A stretch of 64,000 nt of DNA from Xanthomarina sp. F1114 (GCF_026410255.1 NZ_JAPMLL010000005.1:124001-188000), one strand, 5' to 3'. Shown: positions 17,766-27,753, counted from the stretch's first letter. Program-made: numbers and translations. The notes: generated from the letters alone by a model not told the origin.

Positions 17766-19673
17766 TTACTTCACTTCTTCGAAATCTACGTCTTCTACGT
17801 CGCTTCCTTCGTTAGAATCATTGCTTTCTGCATTTGCATCAGGTCCTGCTTCTGCTCCACCTTGCGCATCTGCTTGAGCTTTGTACATCTCTTCGCTAGC
17901 TACTTTCCAAGCTTCGTTAATTTTCTCTAAAGCTGGATCGATAACTGCTATATCTTTAGTTTCGAATGCTTTTTTCAATTCCTCTAAAGCTTCTTCAATT
18001 GGTTTCTTTTTATCATCAGATAATTTATCACCAAATTCTTTTAGCTGACTTTCAGTTTGGAAAATCATAGCATCTGCAGCATTCAATTTATCTGCTTTTT
18101 CTTTAGCTACTTTATCTGCTTCAGCATTTGCTTCGGCATCTTGTTTCATCTTTTGGATTTCTTCTTCAGTTAAACCAGAAGATGCTTCAATTCTAATATC
18201 TTGTGTTTTATTAGTAGCTTTATCTGTAGCCGTTACATGAATAATTCCATTTGCATCAATATCGAATGTTACTTCAATTTGAGGAGTTCCTCTTTTTGCT
18301 GGTGGAATACCATCTAAATGGAAGCGTCCAATAGTTTTATTGTCGGCCGCCATAGCTCTTTCTCCCTGTAATACATGGATTTCAACAGATGGTTGATTGT
18401 CTGCAGCTGTAGAGAACACTTGACTTTTCTTTGTTGGAATAGTTGTGTTAGCTTCAATAAGCTTTGTCATTACATTACCCATAGTTTCAATTCCTAAAGA
18501 TAAAGGTGTAACATCTAATAACAATACATCTTTAACATCTCCAGATAAAACACCACCTTGGATTCCTGCACCTAAAGATACAACCTCATCTGGGTTTACA
18601 CCTTTACTTGGAGCTTTTCCAAAGAATGATTCAACAGCATTTTGTACTGCTGGAATACGTGTAGAACCACCTACTAAAATTACTTGGTCAATATCATTTT
18701 TAGATAAACCAGCTGCTTTTAAAGCAGACTCACATGGAGCAATAGTACGTTTAACTAAATCGTCAATTAATTGTTCAAATTTAGCACGAGTTAACGTACG
18801 CACTAAGTGTTTTGGTCCTGATGCTGTAGCTGTAACGTATGGTAAATTGATTTCTGTTTGAGCAGAAGATGATAATTCAATCTTTGCTTTTTCAGCTGCT
18901 TCTTTTAAACGTTGTAAAGCCATTGGGTCTTTACGTAAGTCTATATCTTCTTCAGCTTTAAACTCGTCTGCTAACCAATCAATTACTTTTTGGTCTACAT
19001 CGTCACCACCTAAATGTGTATCACCTTCTGTAGAAAGCACCTCAAAAACGCCATCTCCTAATTCTAGGATAGAAACGTCATGTGTTCCTCCACCAAAATC
19101 GAATACAACTATTTTTTGGTCTGTTCCTTTTTTATCTAAACCGTAAGCCAAAGCTGCAGCTGTTGGTTCGTTAATAATTCTTCTTACTTTTAAACCTGCA
19201 ATTTCTCCAGCTTCTTTAGTTGCTTGACGCTGACTATCATTAAAATAAGCAGGTACTGTAATAACAGCTTCAGAAACTGTTGCTCCTAAGTAATCTTCAG
19301 CTGTTTTCTTCATTTTTTGAAGAATCATTGCTGATAATTCTTGTGGAGTGTATAAACGTCCGTCAATATCAACTCTTGGCGTATCGTTTTCACCTTTTAC
19401 TACTTTGTAAGGCACTCTTCCTGCTTCTGTATTAGACTCAGAAAATTTGTTACCCATAAAACGTTTAATAGAAGAAACCGTTTTTGTAGGGTTTGTTACT
19501 GCCTGACGTTTTGCAGGATCACCAACTTTAATCTCGCCTCCTTCTACAAAAGCAATAACAGATGGTGTTGTGCGTTTTCCTTCTGCGTTAGGAATTACAA
19601 CAGGCTCATTACCTTCCATAACAGAAACACATGAGTTTGTTGTTCCTAAATCGATTCCAATAATTTTACTCAT
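17766..19673 (-). CDS. dnaK: Molecular chaperone DnaK (Hsp70)
   Basis: 635 residues, normal length. The N-terminal ATPase begins with [17 protein letters not shown] (phosphate 1 loop) and contains [13 protein letters not shown] and [13 protein letters not shown]. The substrate-binding domain follows from about 385, with the allosteric linker [12 protein letters not shown]. The acidic C-terminal tail ends EDVDFEEVK, typical for DnaK and its co-chaperone contacts. No dnaJ or grpE is adjacent, which is usual in flavobacteria. The upstream 270 bases show no clear CIRCE-type inverted repeat. Confidence 0.98.
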   Translation of the reverse strand: MSKIIGIDLGTTNSCVSVMEGNEPVVIPNAEGKRTTPSVIAFVEGGEIKVGDPAKRQAVTNPTKTVSSIKRFMGNKFSESNTEAGRVPYKVVKGENDTPRVDIDGRLYTPQELSAMILQKMKKTAEDYLGATVSEAVITVPAYFNDSQRQATKEAGEIAGLKVRRIINEPTAAALAYGLDKKGTDQKIVVFDFGGGTHDVSILELGDGVFEVLSTEGDTHLGGDDVDQKVIDWLADEFKAEEDIDLRKDPMALQRLKEAAEKAKIELSSSAQTEINLPYVTATASGPKHLVRTLTRAKFEQLIDDLVKRTIAPCESALKAAGLSKNDIDQVILVGGSTRIPAVQNAVESFFGKAPSKGVNPDEVVSLGAGIQGGVLSGDVKDVLLLDVTPLSLGIETMGNVMTKLIEANTTIPTKKSQVFSTAADNQPSVEIHVLQGERAMAADNKTIGRFHLDGIPPAKRGTPQIEVTFDIDANGIIHVTATDKATNKTQDIRIEASSGLTEEEIQKMKQDAEANAEADKVAKEKADKLNAADAMIFQTESQLKEFGDKLSDDKKKPIEEALEELKKAFETKDIAVIDPALEKINEAWKVASEEMYKAQADAQGGAEAGPDANAESNDSNEGSDVEDVDFEEVK

Positions 19674-19943
19674 AATCTTTATTTGTTTTTATTTATCCGG
19701 ATCAATATTCAATAATATAGATTTACGGAAACTTTATGTTCATTTTAATTTCGAGTTGTTTATTTCAATCATTATGCCAACAATTTTACACTGACAAGCT
19801 GTCATAAATTTAAAAGCCAATTCTCAAGACCCAAGACTATACTGCTAAAATTTAAAAACTGTCAGAGTCCAAAAATTATTGGAAAAACATTTAAAAACAT
19901 AAAAATGATAGTATATTAACCCTATATTTATAATTAATACCCT

Positions 19944-21023
19944 ATGAAAAAATATTTACTCGGTTTTCTCCTTTTTTCATTTTGCCTAATTAATGGTTAT
20001 TCTCAACAGCAGAAAACAAACAGTACTAAACCATCGGACACTTTAAAACAAAAGAAAGTCGATTTTTCTCTGATGCCTTTTCTAAGCTATAACAGAAATT
20101 TAGAACTCATGATTGGAGCTATTCCAATGCTTATGTATAAGTTAGACTCTAAAGATGCTATTTCACCCAAATCTTTATCGGGTTTATCTGCTGTTTATAC
20201 AACTAATGGTTCCTATTTTATTTCTCTTTTCAATAAATTCTTTTATAAAGAAGACTCATGGCGGGGTAAGTTCTTTGTGCTTACCGGCGACAATAATTCA
20301 CAGTTTTACGTGAACGACCTTGAAGTCCCAGGCTTTTATGACTATGCCACCAAAATAACAGTTGTAAGTGTGGGTGTACAAAGAAAAATTATAGATCATT
20401 TATATGGAGGATTAACTTATACTTATGCACATTATAAAACCGATTATGAAGATGAAATACAACCTGAAAATATCACCCAAACAAATGCCATTGAGTTAAA
20501 TGTATTATACGATACAAGAGATGCTTTCTATTACCCCATGAATGGAACAAAAACCTCTTTACGTTATATCGCTTTCCCAACATGGTTTGGAAACGATGCA
20601 AATGCAAATAAAATATTATCTGAATACAACAAATATATACCTATGAAAAATGGAAAAGATGTTATTGCTGCAAGGTTTTCGGGAAAATTTGGCTTAGGAG
20701 AGATCGCTTTCCAACAGCAGGTAACAATTGGATCTAAGGATATTCGAGGTTATTCTGAAGGAAAGTATCGTGGAGATGGCTTAATGGCTTTACAAGGAGA
20801 ATACCGTTATAATTTTAATAATAAAATGGGGCTTGTTGGATTTGCAGGAGTTGCAACAATCTATGGATCAGACACTGAAGATTTTAATTGGAAAGCCTAC
20901 CCTGGAGCTGGAGTTGGATATCGCTACCGAGCTTTTAAAGCAGTTAAATTCAATATTGGATTAGATGCAGCGGTAGGAAAAGACGATTGGGGTATCTACT
21001 TTAGAATTGGAGAAGCTTTTTAA
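19944..21023 (+). CDS. BamA/TamA-type outer membrane beta-barrel protein
   Basis: 359 residues with a signal peptide (about 1-20, ending YSQ). No POTRA domains are present; the mature protein begins almost directly with barrel strands. The hallmark surface-antigen segments are present: YDTRDAFYYPMNGTKTSLRY (about 193-212) and IRGYSEGKYRGD (about 267-278), the latter being the Omp85 L6-type motif. The C-terminus ends in Phe, as outer membrane barrels do. It lacks the length of BamA itself, so it is a short Omp85-like protein of unknown cargo. A TATATTTA box at 19923-19930 may be its promoter. Confidence 0.75.
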   Translation: MKKYLLGFLLFSFCLINGYSQQQKTNSTKPSDTLKQKKVDFSLMPFLSYNRNLELMIGAIPMLMYKLDSKDAISPKSLSGLSAVYTTNGSYFISLFNKFFYKEDSWRGKFFVLTGDNNSQFYVNDLEVPGFYDYATKITVVSVGVQRKIIDHLYGGLTYTYAHYKTDYEDEIQPENITQTNAIELNVLYDTRDAFYYPMNGTKTSLRYIAFPTWFGNDANANKILSEYNKYIPMKNGKDVIAARFSGKFGLGEIAFQQQVTIGSKDIRGYSEGKYRGDGLMALQGEYRYNFNNKMGLVGFAGVATIYGSDTEDFNWKAYPGAGVGYRYRAFKAVKFNIGLDAAVGKDDWGIYFRIGEAF

Positions 21024-21113
21024 AATAGAAACCTAAAAAAACACTTGCAAACTAAGCAATACTATTTCTTAATAATAGGGACCTTATCTCTTAATTTCAA
21101 CAGAAAGTTCTCG

Positions 21114-21121
21114 TATATTTG
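21114..21121 (+). promoter_or_regulatory. Putative -7 promoter element of sdaA
   Basis: TATATTTG, 23 bases upstream of the ATG at 21145. Confidence 0.4.
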
Positions 21122-21144
21122 TAATCATTTTAAAACGATTAAGT

Positions 21145-22572
21145 ATGTTGGAATGTATTTCGGTTTTCGATATGTTAAAAATAGGAGTTGGGCCATCCAG
21201 CTCTCACACATTAGGTCCATGGCGTGCTGCAGAACGTTGGATTGAAGAGCTTAAAGCTGCAAATAAATTTGACAAAGTAGAGCAAATATCTGTAGACCTA
21301 TACGGTTCTCTATCTCTTACAGGAAAAGGTCATGCTACAGACTATGCTGTTATGCTCGGTTTGAGTGGTGGCGACCCAGAAACTATACAAATAGATTCTA
21401 TAGAAGGAATTATAAGTTCTATTAAAGAAAACAAAATTTTACAGTTTAATAATGAAAAGCAAGTTTCTTTTAATCCAGAAACCAATATAATATTTAACCG
21501 AAAATTTCTGCCTTATCATGCTAACGGTTTAAGTTTTACCGCAACTATAGATGGTAAAAAATTAAAATCGACTTTTTACTCAATCGGAGGAGGTTTTGTG
21601 GTAAAAGAAGAACGAAAAAATTCGAAAAAAAATAAAGAGATATTACTAAACACCTTTCCCTATCCTATTGTAAAAGGAACTGAACTTTTAGCCTATTGTT
21701 CTGAGTTAAACTTACCAATTTCTAGCGTAGTTCTTGAAAATGAAAAGTCATTGAGAAATGAAGATAATATAGATTTTGAATTGCAACGAGTGTGGACTAC
21801 TATGTTGGAATGCATGTATACTGGCTGTCATACCGAAGGCAACCTTCCGGGCGGGCTTAATGTGAGACGTCGTGCTTTTGATATGCATAAAAACTTAATA
21901 GGAGACTCCCCATATTCTAATCCTCAAGAATGGTTGGAAGCTATTAGAAAAACAGAAGTTAAATTTAGACAAATCCTTAAATGGGTTAGTTGCTTTGCTT
22001 TAAGTGTTAACGAGGTAAATGCAGCTTTAGGCCGTGTAGTTACAGCTCCTACAAATGGGAGTGCTGGAGTAATTCCTTCTGTACTTATGTATTATATGGT
22101 TATAGAAAATCATAAAGCCAATTTTGAAGAAATAAAACGTTTTTTATTAGTAGCTGGAGAAATTGGAAGTATCTTTAAGAAAAATGCTACTATTTCTGCT
22201 GCAATGGGAGGTTGTCAGGCCGAAATTGGTGTATCTTCTGCCATGGCTGCTGGTGCCCTATGCGAATTATTAGGTGGTTCTCCAGATCAAGTATTGGTTG
22301 CTGCAGAAATTGCTATGGAACATCACTTGGGATTAACCTGTGATCCTATTGGTGGACTGGTGCAAATTCCTTGTATTGAAAGAAACTCTATGGGTGCAAT
22401 AAAAGCTATTAATGCAGCAGAGTTAGCTTTAGATACAGATCCTGCCAATGTAAAAGTACCATTTGACAAAGTGGTTTCTACCATGTGGGAAACAGCTAAA
22501 GATATGAGCTCTAAATATAAAGAAACAAGTGAAGGTGGATTAGCAGTAGGAGTAAATATTCCAGATTGTTAA
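21145..22572 (+). CDS. sdaA: L-serine ammonia-lyase (L-serine dehydratase), iron-sulfur type
   Basis: A 475-residue single-chain enzyme that deaminates L-serine to pyruvate and ammonia. The beta-domain signature [17 protein letters not shown] opens the protein (about 14-30). The alpha domain carries [12 protein letters not shown] (about 300), GGCQAEIG (about 353) and the cysteines of [17 protein letters not shown] (about 395-412) that hold the 4Fe-4S cluster. The gene stands alone between its own promoter and a downstream terminator. Confidence 0.95.
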   Translation: MLECISVFDMLKIGVGPSSSHTLGPWRAAERWIEELKAANKFDKVEQISVDLYGSLSLTGKGHATDYAVMLGLSGGDPETIQIDSIEGIISSIKENKILQFNNEKQVSFNPETNIIFNRKFLPYHANGLSFTATIDGKKLKSTFYSIGGGFVVKEERKNSKKNKEILLNTFPYPIVKGTELLAYCSELNLPISSVVLENEKSLRNEDNIDFELQRVWTTMLECMYTGCHTEGNLPGGLNVRRRAFDMHKNLIGDSPYSNPQEWLEAIRKTEVKFRQILKWVSCFALSVNEVNAALGRVVTAPTNGSAGVIPSVLMYYMVIENHKANFEEIKRFLLVAGEIGSIFKKNATISAAMGGCQAEIGVSSAMAAGALCELLGGSPDQVLVAAEIAMEHHLGLTCDPIGGLVQIPCIERNSMGAIKAINAAELALDTDPANVKVPFDKVVSTMWETAKDMSSKYKETSEGGLAVGVNIPDC

Positions 22573-22601
22573 ACCTGTTAAACTCTATAAAAGAGAAAAC
22601 T

Positions 22602-22655
22602 AAAGTAGCCTGTAGTAAATAATGCTGTTTTATACCGGGATTAGCTACTTTTTTA
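22602..22655 (+). terminator. Terminator after sdaA
   Basis: Arms AAAGTAGC (22602-22609) and GCTACTTT (22644-22651), followed by further Ts. The loop is long (34 bases), so the stem may be extended by weaker pairs. Confidence 0.55.
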
Positions 22656-22725
22656 GCGTGCCTCTCTTCGAAACTATCAATTATTTACTATTTTTACATC
22701 CATTTAAAATATCAAACCATATAGC

Positions 22726-23544
22726 ATGTCTGTAGCAAAAAAAGAGTACAAAAGAATTACCGTAAAAACCTTAGTTGATATGAAAGCTAATGGTGAAAAA
22801 ATATCCATGCTTACAGCATACGATTATACCATGGCCAAGATTGTAGATGGCTCTGGAGTAGATGTAATCCTGGTTGGAGACTCTGCAAGTAATGTAATGG
22901 CTGGACATGAAACCACCTTGCCTATTACTTTAGATCAAATGATATATCACGCCTCTTCAGTTGTAAGAGCTGTAGAACGCGCATTAGTAGTAGTAGATTT
23001 ACCTTTTGGAAGTTACCAAAGCGACCCTAAAGAAGCTTTGCGTTCCGCTATTAGAATTATGAAAGAATCTGGTGGTCATGCTGTAAAATTAGAAGGTGGA
23101 AAAGAAGTAAAAGAATCTATAAAACGTATTCTCAATGCAGGAATTCCTGTAATGGGACATTTAGGATTAACACCTCAATCCATCTATAAATTCGGAACTT
23201 ATACTGTAAGAGCAAAAGAAGAAGAAGAAGCTATCCGTTTAAAACAAGATGCGCTTATGCTTGAAAAAGCTGGTTGTTTTGCTATTGTATTAGAAAAAAT
23301 ACCAGCTAAACTAGCTCAAGAAGTAGCAGAAAGTGTTTCCATTCCTGTAATAGGAATTGGTGCTGGACACGGTGTGGACGGACAAGTATTGGTTTTACAT
23401 GATATGATTGGAATGACTCATGAGTTTCATCCACGTTTTTTAAGACGTTATATGAATTTATATGAAGACATGACTAATGCTATCTCCCAATATGTGGATG
23501 ATGTGAAGTCTAAGGACTTTCCTAATGATGAAGAGCAGTATTAG
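22726..23544 (+). CDS. panB: 3-methyl-2-oxobutanoate hydroxymethyltransferase (PanB)
   Basis: 272 residues. It makes ketopantoate from 2-oxoisovalerate and methylene-tetrahydrofolate, the first committed step to pantothenate and CoA. Typical segments are [30 protein letters not shown] (metal-binding Asp), VKLEGG (about 117) and [13 protein letters not shown]. The start [16 protein letters not shown] is the usual Bacteroidota N-terminus. The RluA-type gene follows 26 bases later. coaBC and coaE, later steps of the pathway, lie elsewhere in the window in separate operons. Confidence 0.96.
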   Translation: MSVAKKEYKRITVKTLVDMKANGEKISMLTAYDYTMAKIVDGSGVDVILVGDSASNVMAGHETTLPITLDQMIYHASSVVRAVERALVVVDLPFGSYQSDPKEALRSAIRIMKESGGHAVKLEGGKEVKESIKRILNAGIPVMGHLGLTPQSIYKFGTYTVRAKEEEEAIRLKQDALMLEKAGCFAIVLEKIPAKLAQEVAESVSIPVIGIGAGHGVDGQVLVLHDMIGMTHEFHPRFLRRYMNLYEDMTNAISQYVDDVKSKDFPNDEEQY

Positions 23545-23570
23545 TAGCTAGAAAAAATCTCTAATAATTC

Positions 23571-24275
23571 GTGAAATCTGTGTCTAAAGTACTGTCAACA
23601 AAAGAAAACCTTCAAGTTCTATACGAAGACAATCACATTATTATAGTTAATAAACGTGCTGGAGATATTGTTCAAGGCGATAAAACTGGAGATAAACCTT
23701 TAAGCGATGTTGTTAAAGAGTTTATTAAAGACAAATACAACAAACCTGGGAACGTCTATCTTGGAGTGGTACACAGATTAGACAGGCCAACCTCCGGCAT
23801 AGTTATGTTTGCTAAAACTAGTAAAGCATTGCCAAGACTCAATAAAATGTTTGTTAATAAAGAAACAAGCAAAACGTATTGGGCACTAGTAAAACATGAA
23901 CCTCCCAAAAAACAGGACACCTTAATCCATTGGTTACGAAAGAATCCGAAAAACAACAAATCTACTGCATTCCCTAATGAAGTTCCTGATGGTAAAAAAG
24001 CCATTCTACATTACCAGGTTATTAAAGAATTAGATAATTATTTTCTGTTAGAAGTTAATTTAGAAACAGGTAGACATCATCAAATACGGGTACAATTATC
24101 AAATATCGGGTGCTCGATTAAAGGAGATTTAAAATATGGGTTTAATAGAAGTAATAAAGATGCGAGTATTAGTTTACATGCCAGAAACCTGCAGTTTATT
24201 CATCCTGTTTCAAAAGAAAATATAGATGTAACTGCTCCCCTACCTAAAGATCCTGTTTGGGATGCTTGCCTATAG
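23571..24275 (+). CDS. RluA family pseudouridine synthase
   Basis: 234 residues. The catalytic Asp71 lies in HRLDRPTSGIVMFAKT, and the RluA C-terminal uracil-binding segments TGRHHQIRVQLS and KGDLKYG are present. There is no N-terminal S4 domain, placing it with the short RluA/RluC-like enzymes; the RNA target cannot be told. It starts at GTG: an in-frame stop at 23565-23567 excludes any longer form and no early ATG exists. It is likely co-transcribed with panB. Confidence 0.88.
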   Translation: MKSVSKVLSTKENLQVLYEDNHIIIVNKRAGDIVQGDKTGDKPLSDVVKEFIKDKYNKPGNVYLGVVHRLDRPTSGIVMFAKTSKALPRLNKMFVNKETSKTYWALVKHEPPKKQDTLIHWLRKNPKNNKSTAFPNEVPDGKKAILHYQVIKELDNYFLLEVNLETGRHHQIRVQLSNIGCSIKGDLKYGFNRSNKDASISLHARNLQFIHPVSKENIDVTAPLPKDPVWDACL

Positions 24276-24361
24276 ATAATACGATATAAAAATTTCACCA
24301 AGAGGTTGTCTCTAACGGGACAAAACCACGGAATAATACCTTTAATTAAAAAACTATATTT

Positions 24362-25189
24362 TTAATTCTTGGAAGCAAAAGGATATTCAATAGTTAGTTT
24401 TACTCCTTCATTGGGTTTTGAATATAAATCGAATTTAGCATCAATTAGCTCTGCTCTACTTTTCATATTAATAAGCCCTGAACCCTTTTCAGTTAATTCA
24501 CTATCAAAGCCTTTCCCATCATCTGTCGCAACAATAAGCAGTTGATTATCTGAAAAATCCAATTCAATTTTCAAGTTTTTAGCCTCGGAATATTTAACAG
24601 AATTTGAAAAGAACTCTTGCAGAATTCGGAATAAAATAATTTCATGTTTTTTATTTGTTAACGACCGTTTAGTTCCTTTAATCTGCAATTCGGCAGAAGC
24701 AAATTTCATTCGTTTTAATCTATCTAATTCGTTAGTAATAGATTTTTCAAAACCAATATTTAAAATAACATCGTTGTTTAAAGATTTGGAAAGAGATCGT
24801 ACTTCCTTTAAACTTTCTTTTATGGTTCCGGTTGTAAGGTCTAAAGTCTCTTTCATATCTTCAGGAACCTTTGTTGCTAACATATTTAATTGCATACTGG
24901 CAAAAGCTAATAATTGTCCTACGTTATCATGTAATTCCCACCCAATATGTTTTAATGTTTGCTCTTGAATTTCGGTTTGCGTTAAGGCAATTTCCTCGTC
25001 GAAAGCTTGTTGTTGCTTTATTTTGTCTAATAATAGTTTATTCTTTCGTTTCTGAAAAACAACAAAGAAAATAACAACCAAGGAGGTAACTATTAAGAGA
25101 ACCCCAATCATATAAATTAATAAGTAGCGTTCAGCAGAAGTAGAAACTGTTGGTTGAGTTTGTAAAAAAAGACTAATTAATTGAATCAT
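24362..25189 (-). CDS. Orphan sensor histidine kinase (HisKA_3/NarX-like)
   Basis: 275 residues. There is a short N-terminus, one membrane helix (about 24-45), then a coiled linker. The dimerisation/phosphoacceptor domain carries His87 in ELHDNVGQLLA, the HisKA_3 pattern. An HATPase_c domain follows with Asn196 (N box) and DDGKGF at 223-228. It has almost no extracytoplasmic part, so it probably relies on a partner for sensing. Its start overlaps by 17 bases the end of a seven-helix membrane protein gene. No response regulator gene is adjacent; the expected partner would be a LuxR/NarL-type regulator elsewhere. Confidence 0.88.
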   Translation of the reverse strand: MIQLISLFLQTQPTVSTSAERYLLIYMIGVLLIVTSLVVIFFVVFQKRKNKLLLDKIKQQQAFDEEIALTQTEIQEQTLKHIGWELHDNVGQLLAFASMQLNMLATKVPEDMKETLDLTTGTIKESLKEVRSLSKSLNNDVILNIGFEKSITNELDRLKRMKFASAELQIKGTKRSLTNKKHEIILFRILQEFFSNSVKYSEAKNLKIELDFSDNQLLIVATDDGKGFDSELTEKGSGLINMKSRAELIDAKFDLYSKPNEGVKLTIEYPFASKN

Positions 25190-25886
25190 TTTTCGGTTTT
25201 AGTACTATTAGAACAACGGTAAAAGAGAGGTACATAAATATCTTGGCATACAGCATAATCATCCATTTTAATTCAGCCTGAACTGGGTCTGTATCTGCAT
25301 TCCCACAAACAAAGTGTACTAATGGCATAGTGACGAATAACCAAATTAAGAGTATGGCGCTTATATAAAAGTTAATATCTTTATTAAACTCTAAAACATT
25401 ATTGCTTTGCAACATTTCATATAAATAAAAGATTGCGGAAAGCATAATTAGAGACATATGTCCAATTCTAATTATTTTAAATGTACCATTGAAAAACTGT
25501 GAAAAATTGAAAGCAATACTAGCCAAGGAAATTATTAGAAATAAAAATACGGCATATTTAAGAATTGACCTTAAAAATTCTATTTTTAGTACTTTCCTGT
25601 AATACCAGACTATAAAAACAGCGGACCCAATATACCACGTTAAATTAACCCACCAAAAGTTAAATTTGATTTGAGTGTTCTCTATGAGATGAAACAAACC
25701 AAAATAATTTAAAACCCATCCATAAAACCCAAACAGCTCTGCAACAAAGACATAAAATAAAAAGTATATAAAATATTTTACTACTGTATGCTTATAATCC
25801 TTAAGCACTAAAAGTCCAGTAATAGCAGCTATGAATACAACTGCTAGATTAATATTTACGTAATTGCTAAGTAAAAAATCCTTCAC
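25173..25886 (-). CDS. Seven-helix membrane protein paired with histidine kinase
   Basis: 237 residues with about seven hydrophobic helices (near 12-30, 38-60, 77-97, 107-128, 135-155, 170-190, 210-230) and no large loops. It is a diverged paralogue of the protein at 26530-27249: both have FWW..(T)W/FW.IGS..F....Y in helix 3. It starts at GTG. It overlaps the downstream kinase gene by 17 bases, so the pair is translationally coupled. The proposal that it supplies the kinase's sensory input is an inference; it matches no family I can name. Confidence 0.75.
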   Translation of the reverse strand: MKDFLLSNYVNINLAVVFIAAITGLLVLKDYKHTVVKYFIYFLFYVFVAELFGFYGWVLNYFGLFHLIENTQIKFNFWWVNLTWYIGSAVFIVWYYRKVLKIEFLRSILKYAVFLFLIISLASIAFNFSQFFNGTFKIIRIGHMSLIMLSAIFYLYEMLQSNNVLEFNKDINFYISAILLIWLFVTMPLVHFVCGNADTDPVQAELKWMIMLYAKIFMYLSFTVVLIVLKPKNDSIN

Positions 25887-25937
25887 TTTTAAAACATTTA
25901 ATAGGTAAAATAATAATTTTCAATTTAATACAAATAA

Positions 25938-26236
25938 TTAAAAGAATGAATAAAACATAATACTTCCAATGTACCAAAATATTGTATAAACCCAATAATT
26001 TTTCCTAAAAACTGTTTTGTCAATTATCAGTTTTAATTCACTTAAAGACTCATATTTAGATAAAAGTAATGGATAATATGCAATTAATTCAATCAAAACA
26101 ACATACCCAAGAAACAAAATCCAATATTTAGTGGAAGTGTTTTTATATTTTTTATATAAAATAAATCCCGTAATGGCTGAAACAAAATAAGGCCCTTAGT
26201 AATAAAACTATAATAGGTAATTATAAAATCATTCAT
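25938..26236 (-). pseudogene. Broken third copy of the seven-helix membrane protein
   Basis: Reading from ATG at 26236 gives MNDFIITYYSFITKGLILF. One base appears lost around 26183-26190. In the shifted frame the protein continues VSAITGFILYKKYKN to FWYIGSIMFYSFF and then stops at 25938. This matches the first 100 or so residues of the intact protein at 26530-27249 (for example AVIGIMFYKKYRN and FWNIGSVLF). The remaining four helices are gone. It sits between a truncated copy of the small anchored protein and the intact paralogue at 25173, so it marks decay of one duplicated unit. Confidence 0.8.
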
Positions 26237-26250
26237 TCCTTCAATAAATT

Positions 26251-26514
26251 TTATTGAGGATACTTAGCTGATGGAGGTATTCCGGGATCTCCTTCATTTA
26301 ACCCACCTCCTCCAGAAATATCTCCTCCAGGTGGCAACATATTAATTAAGGTACTGTTTCCTTGAGATATGTTCTCTACGCCTGTTGGCACTAAAAGCAT
26401 GGTGGTGTAACCAACTTCTCTGTCAGTTGGATAAGCGCCTAAATACACTCTTACGCCATCCATTATGTAACCTAACTCTTTAGATTCGTTTTCAGCATAA
26501 TTTTTAAATTTCAT
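26251..26514 (-). pseudogene. N-terminally truncated copy of the small anchored protein
   Basis: An 87-residue open frame starting MKFKNYAENES. From residue 5 it is nearly identical to the last half of the 166-residue protein at 27253-27753 (two substitutions across about 60 residues, then a divergent Gly/Pro-rich tail ending YPQ). The membrane anchor and first 80 or so residues are missing, so it would be cytosolic if made. It lies directly after the intact seven-helix gene (16 bases) and before the broken one, repeating the order of the intact pair. It could be expressed; functional status is uncertain. Confidence 0.65.
26325..26503. repeat. Direct repeat, copy B (within truncated gene)
   Basis: About 179 bases that match 27327-27505 with about eight differences. 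The first 135 or so bases differ at a single position. The spacing between copies is 1002 bases. Confidence 0.9.
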
Positions 26515-26529
26515 AGTCTTATTTTATAA

Positions 26530-27249
26530 TTAGATTTCTTGTTCTGGATCACACAAAATTAATGCTAAAGAAAATGTTGAATACATAAATAAGTTTGAAA
26601 ATAAATACACATTACTTCTTAAATTTAAATAACCAATATCGTAAGCAGAAAAATATGCTTCATAAAATAATAGTGTGGTTATAATTAACCACCATAAAAA
26701 CATAGTTATGCTAACTATTGAATTTAAAGATTTATAAAATACCAATATTTTATCACTATTGAGGATTTCAATAAAATACAATGAAATGCAATTTAGAATG
26801 ACTAAAGCCCCAAAAATATTGACAAACTTTAATAGTGAATTAAAGAATGCATCTACATTTTGGCTAATATAAATAATAGAACTTGCTAAAAATATCAAAC
26901 AAATATATTTTACAATTTTCTTAAAGGTTCTATTTTTTAGTATCACGTAATAATAATAAGACATAAATAAAACACTTCCAATATTCCAAAAGATTGTGAA
27001 CCACCAAAAATTTCTACTAAAATAGGTACCTTTCAAGTAGTTTCCTAAACCATGAAGCTCTTCAATTTCTATAACATAAGATGGATAACTCCCTATAAAA
27101 TCAACTAAAGCAACATAAACTAAATAATATATAAAAATTTTGCTGTTATAATTCCTATATTTTTTATAAAACATAATACCTATAACAGCACACACAACTA
27201 AAATTAAATCATTTAATTGTGAGCCATAATTATATATAAAATCTAACAT
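26530..27249 (-). CDS. Seven-helix membrane protein, copy next to anchored protein
   Basis: 239 residues, about seven hydrophobic helices, rich in aromatic residues (FWWFTIFWNIGS, MSYYYYVIL). Short loops and a cytosolic C-terminus ending DPEQEI. It is paralogous to 25173-25886 and to the broken copy at 25938-26236. It starts 3 bases after the stop of the anchored protein at 27253, so those two are co-translated. No catalytic motif is visible; a sensory or channel-like role is only a guess. Confidence 0.72.
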   Translation of the reverse strand: MLDFIYNYGSQLNDLILVVCAVIGIMFYKKYRNYNSKIFIYYLVYVALVDFIGSYPSYVIEIEELHGLGNYLKGTYFSRNFWWFTIFWNIGSVLFMSYYYYVILKNRTFKKIVKYICLIFLASSIIYISQNVDAFFNSLLKFVNIFGALVILNCISLYFIEILNSDKILVFYKSLNSIVSITMFLWWLIITTLLFYEAYFSAYDIGYLNLRSNVYLFSNLFMYSTFSLALILCDPEQEI

Positions 27250-27252
27250 GAT

Positions 27253-27753
27253 TTATTGTGGGTAATTAGCTGGTGGTGGCATTCCGGGCTGTCCTCCATT
27301 TAAACCTCCTCCAGGAATATCACCACCTCCAGGTGGCAACATATTAATTAAGGTACTGTTTCCTTGAGATATGTTCTCTACGCCTGTTGGCACTAAAAAC
27401 ATGGTGGTGTAACCAACTTCTCTGTCAGTTGGATAAGCGCCTAAATACACTCTTACGCCATCCATAGTATAACCTAGTTCTTTAGATTCGTTTTCGGCAT
27501 AGTTTAAATAATCTCTCATATCCTTTAAAGACCACCAAGCAGATCGGTTGTCTGGACGCCTAACAATAGAGTCGCTAATTAAAGCATGTCTTTTATCAAA
27601 AGCTGCATCTAAGACTCTGGCTTCTTCTGAAGTTATCAGTCCTTTTGGCGCTACAATTGTTACTTGTGTTTTAGTTTCACAGTTTGAAAAAAAATAATAA
27701 GTGACCAAAGCACCAATAATAACTCCTAAAATTAATAGACTTAATTTTTTCAT
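27253..27753 (-). CDS. Small membrane-anchored protein with Gly/Pro-rich tail
   Basis: 166 residues from ATG at 27753 (an in-frame TTG two codons earlier is rejected). One N-terminal anchor helix (about 3-22) is followed by SNCETKTQ; the Cys is not in a good lipobox because Asn precedes it. The exported part carries VRVYLGAYPTDREVGYTTMF, then SQGNSTLINMLPPGG and a Gly/Pro-rich tail ending NYPQ. I do not recognise the domain. It heads a co-directional row: this gene, a seven-helix protein, decayed copies of both, another seven-helix protein and a histidine kinase. This suggests an extracytoplasmic input component (inference). Confidence 0.7.
   Translation of the reverse strand: MKKLSLLILGVIIGALVTYYFFSNCETKTQVTIVAPKGLITSEEARVLDAAFDKRHALISDSIVRRPDNRSAWWSLKDMRDYLNYAENESKELGYTMDGVRVYLGAYPTDREVGYTTMFLVPTGVENISQGNSTLINMLPPGGGDIPGGGLNGGQPGMPPPANYPQ
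27327..27505. repeat. Direct repeat, copy A (within intact anchored-protein gene)
   Basis: Partner of 26325-26503. The near-identity includes synonymous positions, so the copy is recent or has been homogenised. Confidence 0.9.

Noticed and set aside
17664-17930. Open frame of 88 codons opposite the dnaK 3' end
   Set aside because: It reads through the REP-like repeat and the dnaK tail; the composition is typical of a spurious repeat-derived frame.
18445-18861. Open frame of 138 codons on the plus strand inside dnaK
   Set aside because: Antisense to the conserved ATPase domain of dnaK; its length follows from dnaK codon bias and it has no promoter or known domain.
26183-26190. Programmed frameshift in the broken seven-helix gene
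   Set aside because: The shifted frame ends after about 80 residues and lacks four helices, so even a frameshifted product would be incomplete; decay is simpler.
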